Positions 1 to 9,668 of a DNA stretch of 64,000 nt are shown here, in pieces. Under the pieces are notes generated by a model that saw nothing but the letters and a program-made list of their open reading frames with translations, made no database searches and was not told the DNA's origin. Numbering within the stretch: the stretch's first letter is position 1; the number at the start of each line of letters is the position of its first letter. The stretch is from assembly GCF_006538365.1 (NCBI RefSeq), contig NZ_BJKN01000001.1, forward strand, positions 977,424 to 1,041,423, written 5' to 3'. The translations under genes were made by a program, and so were the position numbers. This DNA comes from Moorella sp. E308F. Its GTDB lineage: Bacteria; Bacillota; DSM-521; Neomoorellales; Neomoorellaceae.

Positions 1-1503
1 CGTCTGGCCCTGGCCGAACTGGGTCCTACCTTTATCAAGCTGGGGCAAATTTTGAGCACCCGTCCCGACCTTTTGCCACCGGATATCATTGCCGAGCTGG
101 CCCGCCTCCAGGACCGGGTGCCGCCTTTTCCCTTCGCCGAAGTTAAACAGATGGTAGAAAAGGAGCTGGGCCAGCCCCTGGAACAGCTCTTTCACGAATT
201 TGATCCCGAGCCCCTGGCGGCCGCCTCCATTGGCCAGGTGCACCGGGCCACCCTGCCCGGGGGCGACCAGGTCATCGTCAAGGTCCAGCGGCCGGGTATA
301 GCAGAAAAGGTGCGGGTGGACCTGGAAATTCTCTTTGACCTGGCCCGCCTGGCCCAGCGCCATACGGCTTACGGCCAGATCTATGACTTCACCCGGATGG
401 TAGAAGAATTTGCCCGATCCATGGAGGGAGAACTCGATTATACCCGGGAAGGCCGCCATGCCGATCGCCTGCGGGAAAACCTGGCCGGCAACGCCCAGGT
501 CTATATTCCGGCCGTTTACTGGGATTATACCACTGTGCGGGTGCTTACCCAGGAATATGTAGAGGCGGTAAAACTAAACGATCTGGAAGAAATCGACCGG
601 CGGGGTTATGACCGCCGGCGGATAGCCATCAATCTGGCCCGGGCCATTTACCAGCAAATCTTTGTGGATGGCTTTTTCCACGGCGATCCCCACCCGGGGA
701 ACCTGGCGGTACTGCCGGGGGAAGTGATTGTCTTCATGGATTTTGGCCTGATGGGGGTTTTAAGCGAGGAGCGCCAGGAGCAGTTTGTCAACCTGATGCT
801 GGGCATCATCCGCCGGCGCAGCCAGGATGTCCTGCGGACCCTTCTGGCCATGGGCGTGGTGCCGGACGGGGTGGATAGGGCTGCCTTGAAGCATGACATT
901 GAAACCCTGCGCGATCGCTATTACCACCTCGCTTTAAGCCAGATCAGCCTGGGCCGGGCCGTTGAAGAGCTGCTCAAGCTGGCCTTCAAATATCGTTTAC
1001 GCCTGCCGCCGGAACTAACTATGCTGGCCAAGACCCTCATTACCCTGGAAGGCCTGGGTCGGGAGTTGGACCCCACCCTGGAACTGGCCGAGCTGGCCGA
1101 GCCCTATGGCCGGGAACTCTTACGTCGGCGCTTCAGCGCCGGGGCCCTCTGGCAGGCCCTGGTTGATAACCTGTCTTTGACCTGGGAGATTTTGCAGCAC
1201 CTGCCCCGCCAGCTCCAGCATATTGTGGAAATGCTGGAAAGGGGAGAATTAACCCTTAAAATTGAACTCCTCAATTTACGCTCCCTGGTGCGGCAGATTG
1301 ACCGGATTATTAATAAACTAACCATGAGCGTAGTCCTCCTGGCCTTTAGCATCATCATGGCCAGCCTGATTATCAGTACGGCCCTGGGAGCGCCGGGGAA
1401 TAGCCTCTTCTTCCGCCTGCCCACCCTGGAGATCGGTTTTGGCGCTGCCGGTTTAATGCTTTTGTGGCTGCTGGCGGCCATGTGGCGGGGTGGCCGTGAT
1501 TGA
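1..1503 (+). CDS. AarF/UbiB-family protein kinase-like protein, 5' end outside window
   Basis: The reading frame is open from the first base, and the residues before any possible start ([16 protein letters not shown]) are the conserved KxGQ region of the AarF/ABC1/UbiB family, so the gene begins upstream. Visible kinase-like parts are the A-rich loop replacing the glycine loop ([13 protein letters not shown]), the VKVQRPG lysine segment, HGDPHPGN as catalytic loop and MDFGLMG as the metal-binding DFG. Two C-terminal membrane segments follow (about residues 425-475 counted from base 52). Family members act at the membrane in quinone or lipid metabolism; the substrate here is unknown. A small ferredoxin gene follows 50 bases later. 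Confidence 0.93.
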   Translation, partial: RLALAELGPTFIKLGQILSTRPDLLPPDIIAELARLQDRVPPFPFAEVKQMVEKELGQPLEQLFHEFDPEPLAAASIGQVHRATLPGGDQVIVKVQRPGIAEKVRVDLEILFDLARLAQRHTAYGQIYDFTRMVEEFARSMEGELDYTREGRHADRLRENLAGNAQVYIPAVYWDYTTVRVLTQEYVEAVKLNDLEEIDRRGYDRRRIAINLARAIYQQIFVDGFFHGDPHPGNLAVLPGEVIVFMDFGLMGVLSEERQEQFVNLMLGIIRRRSQDVLRTLLAMGVVPDGVDRAALKHDIETLRDRYYHLALSQISLGRAVEELLKLAFKYRLRLPPELTMLAKTLITLEGLGRELDPTLELAELAEPYGRELLRRRFSAGALWQALVDNLSLTWEILQHLPRQLQHIVEMLERGELTLKIELLNLRSLVRQIDRIINKLTMSVVLLAFSIIMASLIISTALGAPGNSLFFRLPTLEIGFGAAGLMLLWLLAAMWRGGRD

Positions 1504-1555
1504 ATAATGTCTTCTGTAAAGGCGAACAATGGAGGTAAAAAGCGGGGGGATGGCC

Positions 1556-1807
1556 ATGCCTTACAGAATAACCAATGCCTGCATTGCCTGCGGTGACTGC
1601 ACGGTTGTTTGCCCCCGGCAGGCAATTGTAGAGGACGGCAGTACCCATGGTAACAGCGGCAGCAATTCCCAGGAGAGAGATGCCGACGGGGTTATGACCG
1701 GTTCCCCTGGAAATCCGGCCGCTTTTTTCCGGATAACGGCTGACTGTGATCTTTGCGGCTGCTGCCGGGAAGTTTGCCCGGCCGGGGCCATTATCTGGCA
1801 GGATTAG
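1556..1807 (+). CDS. Small 2x[4Fe-4S] ferredoxin
   Basis: Two complete CxxCxxCxxxCP motifs are visible (CIACGDCTVVCP and CDLCGCCREVCP), each able to hold one [4Fe-4S] cluster. They are separated by a Ser/Gly/Asn-rich stretch of about 40 residues, longer than in clostridial ferredoxins. The start at 1556 gives the family-typical MPYRIT N-terminus after a G-run. In-frame ATGs at 1550 and 1529 are possible; the 1529 start would place the GGAGGT at 1531 inside the coding region. It is likely a cytoplasmic low-potential electron carrier, and its partner enzyme cannot be told from the neighbours. Confidence 0.85.
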   Translation: MPYRITNACIACGDCTVVCPRQAIVEDGSTHGNSGSNSQERDADGVMTGSPGNPAAFFRITADCDLCGCCREVCPAGAIIWQD

Positions 1808-1896
1808 GCAGCGGGAGTATGGAGCAGACTAAATTGCTGTTGCCGGGCAGGAAAATGACTTTTTCTGACGAAAAGTAATAACGTTCCAGGGGGTAA

Positions 1897-2745
1897 GTGG
1901 TTTTGCGGCGCAAGGAATGGCTTGACTACCTGGGCATTACAACCGGTACCTTGATTACCGCCCTGGGACTGGTGCTTTTCCTGGTTCCCAATAAAATTGC
2001 CGCCGGCGGCGTCAGCGGTCTGGCCACAGTTCTCCATTATGTCTTCGGCTGGCCGGTGGGCCTGACCATGCTGGTCCTCAATATTCCCCTTTTCCTGGCA
2101 GGTCTTAAGGTCTTGGGTTGGAACTTCGGCCTCAAGACCCTCTACGGTACCATTATGCTTTCCGTATTTACCGACGCCCTGGCCCTGTGGCTCCATGCGC
2201 CTACGGCCAATGCCCTGCTGGCCTCTATTTACGGCGGCCTCATGAGCGGTGTGGGGCTGGGGGTTGTTTTCCGCTCCGGCGGGAGCACCGGTGGTACCGA
2301 CCTGGCGGCTCTTCTTTTTGGCCATTTTCTCCATATAAGCTCGGGGGTGGGCTTGCTCCTGGTTGATGCCCTGGTAATCAGCCTGGCGGGCCTCACCTTT
2401 AATGTAGAACTGGCCCTGTATGCCTTCCTGGCCCTGATTTTAACCAGCCGGGCCATTGATGCCATCCAGGAGGGCGGCGGCTATGCCAAGGCAGCGATTA
2501 TTATTTCCGATCATGCCGAAACTATAGCCCGGCAGGTAATGGAAGAGCTGGACCGCGGCGTAACCGGCCTGGCTGGCCGCGGCCTTTATACGGGCAAGGA
2601 ACGGGAAGTTTTACTGGTGGTGGTGCAGCGGTCCGAGGTCAGCCGTCTGAAAAGCCTGGTGGCGGCCATTGACCCGGAGGCTTTTGTCATAGTCAGCAAT
2701 GTCCATGAAGTTCTGGGCGAAGGATTTCGCCAGTGGCGCAGGTAA
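1897..2745 (+). CDS. YitT-family integral membrane protein (DUF161 + DUF2179)
   Basis: At 282 residues this has the family layout. Five or six hydrophobic segments lie in the first 180 residues, including the glycine-rich GVSGLATVL and RSGGSTGGTDLAA motifs that mark YitT. A soluble C-terminal domain of about 80 residues (DUF2179, with GKEREVLLVVV and VSNVHEVLGEGF) follows. The GTG start at 1897 follows an AGGGGGT ribosome site closely; TTG 1903 is an alternative. Transport substrate and role of this family are not established. It stands alone between the ferredoxin and transketolase genes. Confidence 0.88.
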   Translation: MVLRRKEWLDYLGITTGTLITALGLVLFLVPNKIAAGGVSGLATVLHYVFGWPVGLTMLVLNIPLFLAGLKVLGWNFGLKTLYGTIMLSVFTDALALWLHAPTANALLASIYGGLMSGVGLGVVFRSGGSTGGTDLAALLFGHFLHISSGVGLLLVDALVISLAGLTFNVELALYAFLALILTSRAIDAIQEGGGYAKAAIIISDHAETIARQVMEELDRGVTGLAGRGLYTGKEREVLLVVVQRSEVSRLKSLVAAIDPEAFVIVSNVHEVLGEGFRQWRR

Positions 2746-2831
2746 CGGCGCCGGGAGGGGCCCCTCATGGACGGATAGCGTTCCCCCTCCAGCTTACCCC
2801 ATCTCAACTTACGCAGGAGGAATGATAACCC

Positions 2832-3647
2832 TTGCTTAATGATTACCAGGAATTAACAGCCACGGCGCGACGGTTGCGGCGGCATATTATCAGGATGGTA
2901 GGCGCGGCCGGTTCGGGCCATCCGGGAGGGTCGTTATCGGCGGTAGAAATTGTGACGGTCCTCTATTTTAAAATCATGCGCCTGGACCCGGCTCGTCCGG
3001 ACTGGCCGGAGCGGGACCGGTTTGTCCTTTCCAAAGGCCATGCCGCCCCGGTCCTTTACGCCGCCCTGGCGGAAAGGGGCTTTTTCCCGCTTGAGAAGAT
3101 CACCACCCTGCGCCAGCTGGGCAGCCCCCTGCAGGGCCACCCGGACCGTAAGGCCCTACCGGGAGTGGAGGTTTCCACCGGCTCCCTGGGCCACGGTCTG
3201 GCGGTAGCCAACGGCATGGCCCTGGCCAGCCGCCTGGACGGACGGGATTACCACGTCTATGTCCTCCTGGGCGACGGCGAGCTGGAAGAAGGCATGGTCT
3301 GGGAAGGGGCCATGGCCGCCGCCCACTATCGCCTGGACAACCTGACGGCCATTGTCGATCACAATCATCTCCAGATTGACGGCCGGGTAGAAGACGTCAT
3401 GTCGCCGGAGCCGGTGGCCGATAAATTCCGCGCCTTCGGCTGGGAAGCAAAGACCATTGACGGCCACGATTTCAGCCAGATCCTGGCCGCTTTTGAATGG
3501 GCGCGGGAAGTGAAGGGCAAACCGGCGGTAATTATTGCCGAAACCATCAAGGGTAAAGGGGTCAGCTTCATGGAAAACGAAGCCGGGTGGCACGGCAAGG
3601 CCCCCAAGCCCGAAGAAGTAGAAAAAGCCCTGGCCGAGCTGGCCTAA
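2832..3647 (+). CDS. Transketolase, N-terminal (TPP-binding) subunit
   Basis: This 271-residue protein is the thiamine-pyrophosphate half of a split transketolase. It shows GHPGGSLS, the catalytic-region KGHAAPVLYAAL, STGSLGHGL, and the TPP/Mg motif GDGELEEG...AAHYRLDNL. The TTG start at 2832 lies 11 bases after AGGAGG. The C-terminal half is the next gene, 22 bases downstream, so the two form one enzyme of the non-oxidative pentose phosphate pathway, moving two-carbon units between sugar phosphates. Separate subunits are common in Firmicutes and archaea. Confidence 0.95.
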   Translation: MLNDYQELTATARRLRRHIIRMVGAAGSGHPGGSLSAVEIVTVLYFKIMRLDPARPDWPERDRFVLSKGHAAPVLYAALAERGFFPLEKITTLRQLGSPLQGHPDRKALPGVEVSTGSLGHGLAVANGMALASRLDGRDYHVYVLLGDGELEEGMVWEGAMAAAHYRLDNLTAIVDHNHLQIDGRVEDVMSPEPVADKFRAFGWEAKTIDGHDFSQILAAFEWAREVKGKPAVIIAETIKGKGVSFMENEAGWHGKAPKPEEVEKALAELA

Positions 3648-3669
3648 AATTTAGCGGAGGAAGATATAT

Positions 3670-4620
3670 ATGACCAAGATTGCTACGCGGGAAGCCTACG
3701 GCAAGGCCCTGGTGGAACTGGGACGGCAGAACGAACAGGTGGTAGTCCTGGATGCCGATTTATCCAAGTCCACCATGACGGCTTATTTCGCCAAAGAATT
3801 TCCCCAGCGCTTTTTCAATATGGGCATTGCCGAGCAGAGCCTCATGGGCACGGCCGCCGGCCTGGCCTTGAGCGGCAAGATCCCCTTCGCCAGCACCTTT
3901 GCCGTCTTTGCCGCCGGCCGGGCCTACGACCAGGTGCGGAACGGCATCGCCTATCCCAAAGTAAATGTTAAGATCGCCGCCACCCACGCCGGCCTCACCG
4001 TAGGCGAAGACGGGGCCTCCCACCAGGCCATCGAAGACATCGCCCTCATGCGGGCCGTACCCAACATGACGGTCATTGTTCCGGCCGACGGCGAAGAAAC
4101 CAGGCAGGCCGTCTTTGCGGCCGCCGCCCACCAGGGGCCGGTATACCTGCGCCTTGGCCGCCCGGCAATACCGGTTATTTATAACGCGGATTATCAATTC
4201 CAGATCGGCCGCGCTCATACCCTGCGACAGGGGAAGGATGCGGCCATCATCGCCTGCGGCGTCATGGTCCATGAGGCCTTGAAGGCGGCGGAAGAACTGG
4301 CGGCAGCGGGTCTGGAAGTCATGGTCGTCAACATGAGCACCATCAAACCCCTGGACCGGGAGGCTGTCCTGGCGGCGGCGGCCACCGGGGCGGTGGTGAC
4401 GGCCGAAGAACACACCGTCATCGGCGGTCTGGGGAGCGCCGTGGCCGAGGTCCTGGCCACGGAAAAACCCGTTCCCCTGGCCATGGTCGGCATCCGCGAC
4501 ACCTTCGGCGAGTCCGGCAAGCCGGACGAGCTGATGGCAAAGTATGGCCTGACGGCACGAGACATCGCGGCGGCTGTGAAAAGGTTGAAGGGAAGCGCAT
4601 CGACATTAAACCGCCCCTGA
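3670..4620 (+). CDS. Transketolase, C-terminal subunit
   Basis: A 316-residue partner of the preceding gene. It carries the pyrimidine-binding domain (VVVLDADLSKSTMT, FNMGIAEQSLMGTAAGLA) with the conserved Glu that activates TPP, then THAGLTVGEDGASHQAIEDI, and a C-terminal transketolase fold with EEHTVIGGLGSAVAE. A GCGGAGGA ribosome site precedes the ATG. A hairpin terminator overlaps its stop codon, so the two transketolase genes form a closed transcription unit. Confidence 0.95.
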   Translation: MTKIATREAYGKALVELGRQNEQVVVLDADLSKSTMTAYFAKEFPQRFFNMGIAEQSLMGTAAGLALSGKIPFASTFAVFAAGRAYDQVRNGIAYPKVNVKIAATHAGLTVGEDGASHQAIEDIALMRAVPNMTVIVPADGEETRQAVFAAAAHQGPVYLRLGRPAIPVIYNADYQFQIGRAHTLRQGKDAAIIACGVMVHEALKAAEELAAAGLEVMVVNMSTIKPLDREAVLAAAATGAVVTAEEHTVIGGLGSAVAEVLATEKPVPLAMVGIRDTFGESGKPDELMAKYGLTARDIAAAVKRLKGSASTLNRP

Positions 4621-4640
4621 GGAGGCGGTTTTTACTTTTT
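4608..4640 (+). terminator. Rho-independent terminator of the transketolase pair
   Basis: AAACCGCC (4608-4615) pairs with GGCGGTTT (4624-4631), and a T-rich tail follows to 4640. The stem contains the transketolase stop codon. A second small GC hairpin (4645-4650 with 4656-4661) comes right after. No gene is visible from there to 4823. Confidence 0.8.
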
Positions 4641-4823
4641 GCGCGGGGGCAAAGCGCCCCCCTGGATACCAGGGTAGAGTTGGCGGTCAGTCAAAGTAAT
4701 ATTGATAATTTGGAAAATATAAGGTGTAGGGGCTGGCTTGAGCGGTGAATAATATGAATGCAACGAGGTCTGTTCTTCGTTTGATCGACATGCCGTATAC
4801 TTTTTCCGGTACTACCAATATAC

Positions 4824-6251
4824 CTATTGTGTCTTCTTCTCCTTGTACGCTTTAAGCTTGCGGTACAGGACGGTCCGGTATATACCCAGCCTTTCTGCGG
4901 CCTTACTTATCTTACCCCCGCATTCTTGGAGTACGTATTCGATATACTGTTCTTCAACCTTTTGCAGGACCTCTCTGAGCGTTCCTTCCAACCCCAGGAG
5001 CTTGAAAATCCTGTAGGATGCCAGAGCGGGGGATTCGCCGTGGTAATCGGGACGGGGGGTGGTAACGCCTTCGATAGAGGAGTTGATAACCATGCGCTCG
5101 ATAACATTGCGCAGCTCGCGAACGTTGCCCGGCCAATCGTGGCTCAGGAGGGACTGCAGTCCCTGATAGTCCAACTCACAATCCGCTCCGTATCGGCTGT
5201 TAAACTCTTCGAGAAAAGTAAAGGACAGGGCGACAATATCCTCGGGTCTTTCACGTAGAGGGGGCAGGTGAATGGGAAACACGCTCAACCGATAGTAGAG
5301 GTCGCTTCTGAACTCACCATTGCGTACCATATCCTCTAGGTTTCTGTTAGTAGCGGCGATTACCCGGACGTTTACACTCCGCACCTGGTTACCCCCAACC
5401 CTCCGGACCTCACCGGTTTCGAGGACCCGTAAGAGCTTTCCCTGCAGTCCTATGGGCAGTTCACCGACCTCATCGAGGAACAGGGTGCCTTTATCGGCGC
5501 ATTCAAACAGCCCTGCTTTACCTTCGGGCTTGGCGCCGGTAAAGGCGCCCTTTTCATATCCGAAGAGCTCGGATTCCACCAGGTGTTCCGGTAAAGCGGC
5601 GCAGTTAACGGTGATAAAAGCCTCATTGGCCCGCTTGCTGTGACGATGGATGTATCTTGCCAGTACCTCCTTACCGGTGCCGGTTTCTCCGGTTAAAAGG
5701 ACGATGGTATCGGTCTGAGCAACCCGATAAGCCTTGAGCAGGACCTGCCGCATGACCGGGCTTTCGGCGATTACCGTCAGGGGCTCTTTTGGCCCATGCG
5801 GCAGGCTCATTACGTCCTGCACCTGTCTGGCCCTTTCGCCCGGCTTCTTGCCGAACTTGTCGTCCAAATCAAGGAACTTGCCCGTGGTAAGAATAAGCTT
5901 GACTTCGTTGTTTTCGTCCAGGATAGGCGTGCTGGTGCTGAGAAAGGTTAAGTTCAGGCGGGTTCGGACCAGGCCGCTCACGGGGGCCTTCTTTTGAACG
6001 GCTTCGAGGGCGTAAGAACGATTATAAATTCCCTTATCCACCAGTTCACGGACATTCGCGCCGATCAACTGGTCTAGAGACATGCCCAATGTCAGGGCGG
6101 TAGTTGAGTTGGAGAGCAGTACGGTGCCCGATGGGTCGATAATGAATATCGGGTCCGGCAGTCCTTCGAATACGGCCCGTAGACTGGATTTATTAAGCTC
6201 GATGTGATGACCGTCTTTAGAATCCGAACCGAGTAATTCAGGTAATACCAT
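4824..6251 (-). CDS. Sigma-54-dependent transcriptional activator with N-terminal PAS domain
   Basis: A 475-residue enhancer-binding protein. A PAS sensor spans about residues 24-125 ([18 protein letters not shown]). An AAA+ domain follows, with Walker A GETGTGKE at 188-195, the sigma-54-contacting GAFTGA loop at 235-240 and Walker B TLFLDE at 256-261, then the WPGNVREL segment and a Fis-type helix-turn-helix at the end ([20 protein letters not shown]). There is no receiver domain, so the PAS domain probably senses a ligand directly. Its ribosome site (GAGGT) lies in a half-copy of the palindrome found at 6765. It is the obvious activator of the divergent operon starting at 6904. Confidence 0.95.
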   Translation of the reverse strand: MVLPELLGSDSKDGHHIELNKSSLRAVFEGLPDPIFIIDPSGTVLLSNSTTALTLGMSLDQLIGANVRELVDKGIYNRSYALEAVQKKAPVSGLVRTRLNLTFLSTSTPILDENNEVKLILTTGKFLDLDDKFGKKPGERARQVQDVMSLPHGPKEPLTVIAESPVMRQVLLKAYRVAQTDTIVLLTGETGTGKEVLARYIHRHSKRANEAFITVNCAALPEHLVESELFGYEKGAFTGAKPEGKAGLFECADKGTLFLDEVGELPIGLQGKLLRVLETGEVRRVGGNQVRSVNVRVIAATNRNLEDMVRNGEFRSDLYYRLSVFPIHLPPLRERPEDIVALSFTFLEEFNSRYGADCELDYQGLQSLLSHDWPGNVRELRNVIERMVINSSIEGVTTPRPDYHGESPALASYRIFKLLGLEGTLREVLQKVEEQYIEYVLQECGGKISKAAERLGIYRTVLYRKLKAYKEKKTQ

Positions 6252-6369
6252 GATGTACCTCTACCACCCCTAAACCGGCCCATCGCCTTATCTCTTGATC
6301 CGGGAGTTCGACGTCTGGTTCGAACGGGTTTCCCGTATGGCTGTCAGCCGATGCATTAATCCTCCCGCA

Positions 6370-6627
6370 TTAGCCCTCCCGGCGGAGACTAAAAACTACA
6401 GTGGTATTAGGATCGGGACATCCCCATTGCGTGGGTTCACCTTCTTTGGCCCAATAAAAATTACCGTTGTTAAGGAGCACCATGGCTGCAGGGAGGAGAG
6501 CGCCAAGGGCCCATGGGCAGAGTTCTGGAGCTCTTTCACGGGTGAAAATAAATTTCTCCCCGACTTTGTGCCCGGCCGAACAATTCCCACCGCGTACCTC
6601 TATGATCTCCGCAATCACCTTACTCAT
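6370..6627 (-). CDS. TIGR04076-type small protein
   Basis: An 85-residue frame with a good ribosome site (GGGAGG, 9 bases before ATG). The ending CPWALGALLPAAMVLLN, NFYWAKE and CPDPNTTVVFSLRR matches my memory of the TIGR04076 family: a Cys-Pro-Trp segment, a Gly/Asn-Phe-x-Trp-x-Lys-Glu segment and a final Cys-Pro-Asp with Val-Val-Phe. The four Cys (CSAGH, CPW, CPDP) could bind metal. The family has no established role and often sits beside metabolic operons. It is divergent from the acyl-CoA operon and shares its upstream region. Confidence 0.7.
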   Translation of the reverse strand: MSKVIAEIIEVRGGNCSAGHKVGEKFIFTRERAPELCPWALGALLPAAMVLLNNGNFYWAKEGEPTQWGCPDPNTTVVFSLRREG

Positions 6628-6764
6628 GCCGTTTTACCTCCCCCATAAATGTATTGTTATACCCAACACAATAGTATGGGAATATCGCTCTTTCATAGCA
6701 ACTCCATCGGCATGGTACCGCTCCAAGTACAGTATAGCACATAATAGACGACAACCCAACACCT

Positions 6765-6790
6765 ATTATGTACCTCAAGAGGTACATAAT
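6765..6790. promoter_or_regulatory. Palindromic activator site (candidate UAS for the PAS/sigma-54 activator)
   Basis: Two perfect 12-bp arms (ATTATGTACCTC and its reverse complement) are separated by AA. The centre lies about 64 bases upstream of the GG of the -24/-12 promoter, a usual distance for enhancer sites of sigma-54 activators. A half-site ATGTACCTC recurs at 6253-6261, at the start of the activator gene. Binding by the encoded activator is inferred from position and symmetry. Confidence 0.7.
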
Positions 6791-6840
6791 TGCGGAGCGA
6801 AGGAGGCATCCGATGAATAATAGTGTTCTCTTTCACGGTC

Positions 6841-6856
6841 TGGCATGATTTTTGAA
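6841..6856 (+). promoter_or_regulatory. Sigma-54 (-24/-12) promoter of the CoA-transferase/FixABCX operon
   Basis: TGGCATGATTTTTGAA has the GG-N10-G(A) spacing of RpoN promoters (consensus TGGCAC-N5-TTGCA), with GA in place of the usual GC at -12. It lies 48 bases upstream of the TTG start at 6904, which has the ribosome site AAAGGAGGG at 6890. An RpoN gene (50558) and a matching activator (4824) are both in the window. Confidence 0.65.
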
Positions 6857-6903
6857 TAAACATGTTCTGCGCAACACAAAACGGACCAAAGGAGGGTTCC
6901 TAA

Positions 6904-8475
6904 TTGAGTAAAATCAGAACCGCAGACGAGGTGGCTGCTCTAATTCCGGATGGGGCGACAGTAGCAGCTGCCGCTTTTGGATTGGCGGGCTGGCCGGAGG
7001 AGGTTGCCCGAGCTATTGAAAAGCGTTACCTTGCTACCGGGCATCCTCGTGACCTAACCCTGGTACACGGCTCGGCCGTGGGCGACTGGAGAGAGAAAGG
7101 CACTACCCGCTTAGGCCACGAAGGGTTGGTGAAGAGGTGGATCGGGGCAATCATAGGTTCATCGCCCAACATGTGCAGGTTAGTGGAAGAAAACAAGATC
7201 GAAGCCTATAACCTGCCTCAAGGGGTGATCATCCATCTCTGGCGTGAAATAGCCGCCAAGCGGCCCGGGGTCATCACCAAGGTCGGTCTGGGGACCTTTG
7301 TAGACCCACGAGTGGACGGCGCAAGAATGAACTCCAAAACTACGGAAGACATAGTGAAGGTCGTCGAGTTTGAAGGGGAGGAGTACCTCTTTTATAAGAG
7401 TTTTCCCATCAACGTAGCCTTAATACGGGGAACAGTGGCAGACGAAAACGGCAACCTGACCATGGACAAGGAAGGGATTCTGGTTGAAGGGTTGCCATTG
7501 GCTCAAGCAACTAAGAACAGCGGCGGTATAGTGATCGCTCAAGTAGAACACGTTGCTAAGGCTGGAACCCTCCACCCCAAACAGGTAAAGGTACCAGGTA
7601 TCCTGGTCGACTATATCGTGGTCTGCACTAATCAGGAGTATCACTATCAGACCGAGGGCACCTATTACAACCCTGCCTTTGCAGGGGAAATAAAGGTTCC
7701 CCTGCAGGCGATACCGCCCCTGCCCTTGGACGAGCGCAAGATTGTTGCGCGCCGCGCCGCCATGGAGCTCATCCCGGGCGCGGTGGTAAACCTGGGCGTG
7801 GGCATGCCTTCCGATGTGGCCGCAGTGGTGGCCGAGGAGGAAGCCGTTGACTTGATTACCTTGACTACTGAGGCAGGGAGCATAGGAGGCGTTCCCGCCA
7901 GCCTGCCCCATTTCGGGCACGCCTACAACGCCGAAGCAACCCTTGAGCATCATGCCCAGTTTGATTTCTACGATGGCGGCGGCATTGACGTGGCTTTCCT
8001 GGGCCAGGCCCAGGTAGACGCCGAGGGCAATGTCAATGTCAGCAAGTTCGGCAAGAGGGTCATGGGTTGTGGTGGCTTTATCAATATCAGCCAGAATTCC
8101 AAGAAGGTGATCTTTTGCGGTACTTTTACCGCTGGTGGCCTGAAAGTGGGGATTAAAGACGGCCAACTGATTGTCGAGCAGGAAGGGAAGGCAAGGAAGT
8201 TTGTTTCTCATGTTGACCAGATAACCTTTAGCGGCAAATATGCGCGCAAAACCAAGCAGTATGTCCTTTATATTACTGAGCGTGCCGTATTCAAGTTGGA
8301 AGATGAAGGCCTTACCCTTATCGAGATCGCTCCAAACGTCGACCTGGAGAAAGACATTCTATCTAAGATGGAGTTTACCCCACGCATTGCGCCGAATTTG
8401 AAGAGCATGCCACAGGAGATATTCCTGCCCGAGTGGGGTAAGCTGCGCAGTATACTTGAGGCTAAAAAGAGGTAG
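6904..8475 (+). CDS. Acyl-CoA:carboxylate CoA-transferase, fused alpha-beta (YdiF/Pct type)
   Basis: At 523 residues this is a class I CoA-transferase with both halves in one chain, as in YdiF and propionate CoA-transferase. The second half contains TTEAGSIGGVPA, whose Glu (residue 323) would form the glutamyl-CoA thioester intermediate. GGFINISQNSKKVIFCGTF is the typical following block. It would move CoA from an acyl-CoA such as acetyl-CoA onto an incoming carboxylate without ATP. TTG start after AAAGGAGGG. It is the first gene after the sigma-54 promoter, so it probably activates the substrate for the dehydrogenases that follow. Substrate unknown. Confidence 0.93.
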   Translation: MSKIRTADEVAALIPDGATVAAAAFGLAGWPEEVARAIEKRYLATGHPRDLTLVHGSAVGDWREKGTTRLGHEGLVKRWIGAIIGSSPNMCRLVEENKIEAYNLPQGVIIHLWREIAAKRPGVITKVGLGTFVDPRVDGARMNSKTTEDIVKVVEFEGEEYLFYKSFPINVALIRGTVADENGNLTMDKEGILVEGLPLAQATKNSGGIVIAQVEHVAKAGTLHPKQVKVPGILVDYIVVCTNQEYHYQTEGTYYNPAFAGEIKVPLQAIPPLPLDERKIVARRAAMELIPGAVVNLGVGMPSDVAAVVAEEEAVDLITLTTEAGSIGGVPASLPHFGHAYNAEATLEHHAQFDFYDGGGIDVAFLGQAQVDAEGNVNVSKFGKRVMGCGGFINISQNSKKVIFCGTFTAGGLKVGIKDGQLIVEQEGKARKFVSHVDQITFSGKYARKTKQYVLYITERAVFKLEDEGLTLIEIAPNVDLEKDILSKMEFTPRIAPNLKSMPQEIFLPEWGKLRSILEAKKR

Positions 8476-8482
8476 GTGAACT

Positions 8483-9622
8483 ATGATGATGGATTTCCTC
8501 TTGACCCCGGAACAGCAGAAATATCAGGAGTTAGCCCGTAAGTTTACCCGGGAATATATACTTCCCGTTGCCGACGAGTACGACCGTAAGGGAGAGTTCC
8601 CCTGGCCGATCGTAAAGGCGGTTAAGGAAATAGGGCTTAACTGCATGACGGCTCCGAAGGATTATGGTGGGCCGGGACTGGATTCTGTAACCATATCGGT
8701 TGTTATGGAAGAATTTGCTTACGGCTGTGGCGGTATCGCGACTACCCTGGGTGGAAACGGGTTGAGCTCATATCCGGTGCTCATAGCCGGTACCGAAGAG
8801 CAGAAGAAGCTCTTTTTTGGCATCCTGGTGCCAGGAGGCCTGGGTGCATTTGCCCTTACCGAACCCGGCGCTGGTTCCGATGCAGGCGCTGTTTCTACTG
8901 TAGCCAGGAAGGTTGGGGACGAATACGTAATCAACGGTACCAAATGTTTCATTACCACCGGTGCCATGGCTGACGTGTTCATCGTTTTTGCGTCTACCAA
9001 CCCCTCTCTCAAACATAGGGGTTTGAGCGCGTTCATTGTCGAGCGGGACCGGGAAGGTATCGCCATAGGCCACGAGGAGCATAAGATGGGCATTCGCTCC
9101 TCCAACACGGTGGAAGTACGGTTTAAAGACACGCGCGTACCGGCAAGCCACCTTCTCGGCAAAGAGGGTGACGGCTTCAAGATCGCCATGCAGACTCTGG
9201 ACATGGCCAGGCCCATCGTCGGGTCCATTGCCGTGGGCATAGCCCGTGCCGCTTTGGAAGAATGCATCAATTATGTCAAGACCAGAACCGACGGCGGTAA
9301 GCCCCTGGCGGCAGACCAGGCGATCCAGTTCCGCCTTGCGGATATGGCCATCAAGGTGGAGACGGCAAGGCTGATGGTGCGCAGGGCCCTGGTCCTCAAG
9401 GAGGCAGGCCTGCCGTACTCTAAGGAGTCGGCTATGGCCAAGACCCTGGCGGGTGACGTGGCCATGGAAGTCACGGCAGAAGCCGTAGAGATTATGGGAT
9501 GCTTGGGCTACAGCAAAGATTCCAGGGTCGAGAAGCTGATGCGTGACGCCAAGATTACCCAGATCTATGAGGGCACTAACCAGGTGCAGAGGATAGTTAT
9601 CGCCAACCACCTGCTCAGATAG
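8483..9622 (+). CDS. Acyl-CoA dehydrogenase (YdiO/CaiA-like), catalytically complete
   Basis: A 379-residue FAD enzyme with the standard three-part fold: N-terminal helices, a middle beta domain (GAFALTEPGAGSD, INGTKCFITTG) and C-terminal helices ending in RDAKITQIYEGTNQVQ. The Glu of IYEGT (residue 363) is the usual catalytic base. Three Met codons in a row at 8483-8491 make the exact start uncertain. It follows the CoA-transferase by 7 bases. With FixABCX downstream it could oxidise an acyl-CoA or reduce a 2-enoyl-CoA, as the related CaiA and caffeyl-CoA reductase do. Confidence 0.94.
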   Translation: MMMDFLLTPEQQKYQELARKFTREYILPVADEYDRKGEFPWPIVKAVKEIGLNCMTAPKDYGGPGLDSVTISVVMEEFAYGCGGIATTLGGNGLSSYPVLIAGTEEQKKLFFGILVPGGLGAFALTEPGAGSDAGAVSTVARKVGDEYVINGTKCFITTGAMADVFIVFASTNPSLKHRGLSAFIVERDREGIAIGHEEHKMGIRSSNTVEVRFKDTRVPASHLLGKEGDGFKIAMQTLDMARPIVGSIAVGIARAALEECINYVKTRTDGGKPLAADQAIQFRLADMAIKVETARLMVRRALVLKEAGLPYSKESAMAKTLAGDVAMEVTAEAVEIMGCLGYSKDSRVEKLMRDAKITQIYEGTNQVQRIVIANHLLR

Positions 9623-9668
9623 TGTGTACTGGCCGGGCAGGGCTTGAAGGCCAAAGGAGGTAGTAAAC

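Noticed and set aside
2118-2366. Long open frames overlapping known genes in other frames or on the other strand, such as this one inside the YitT gene
   Set aside because: They lack ribosome sites, show no family motifs, and follow the codon bias of the true gene.
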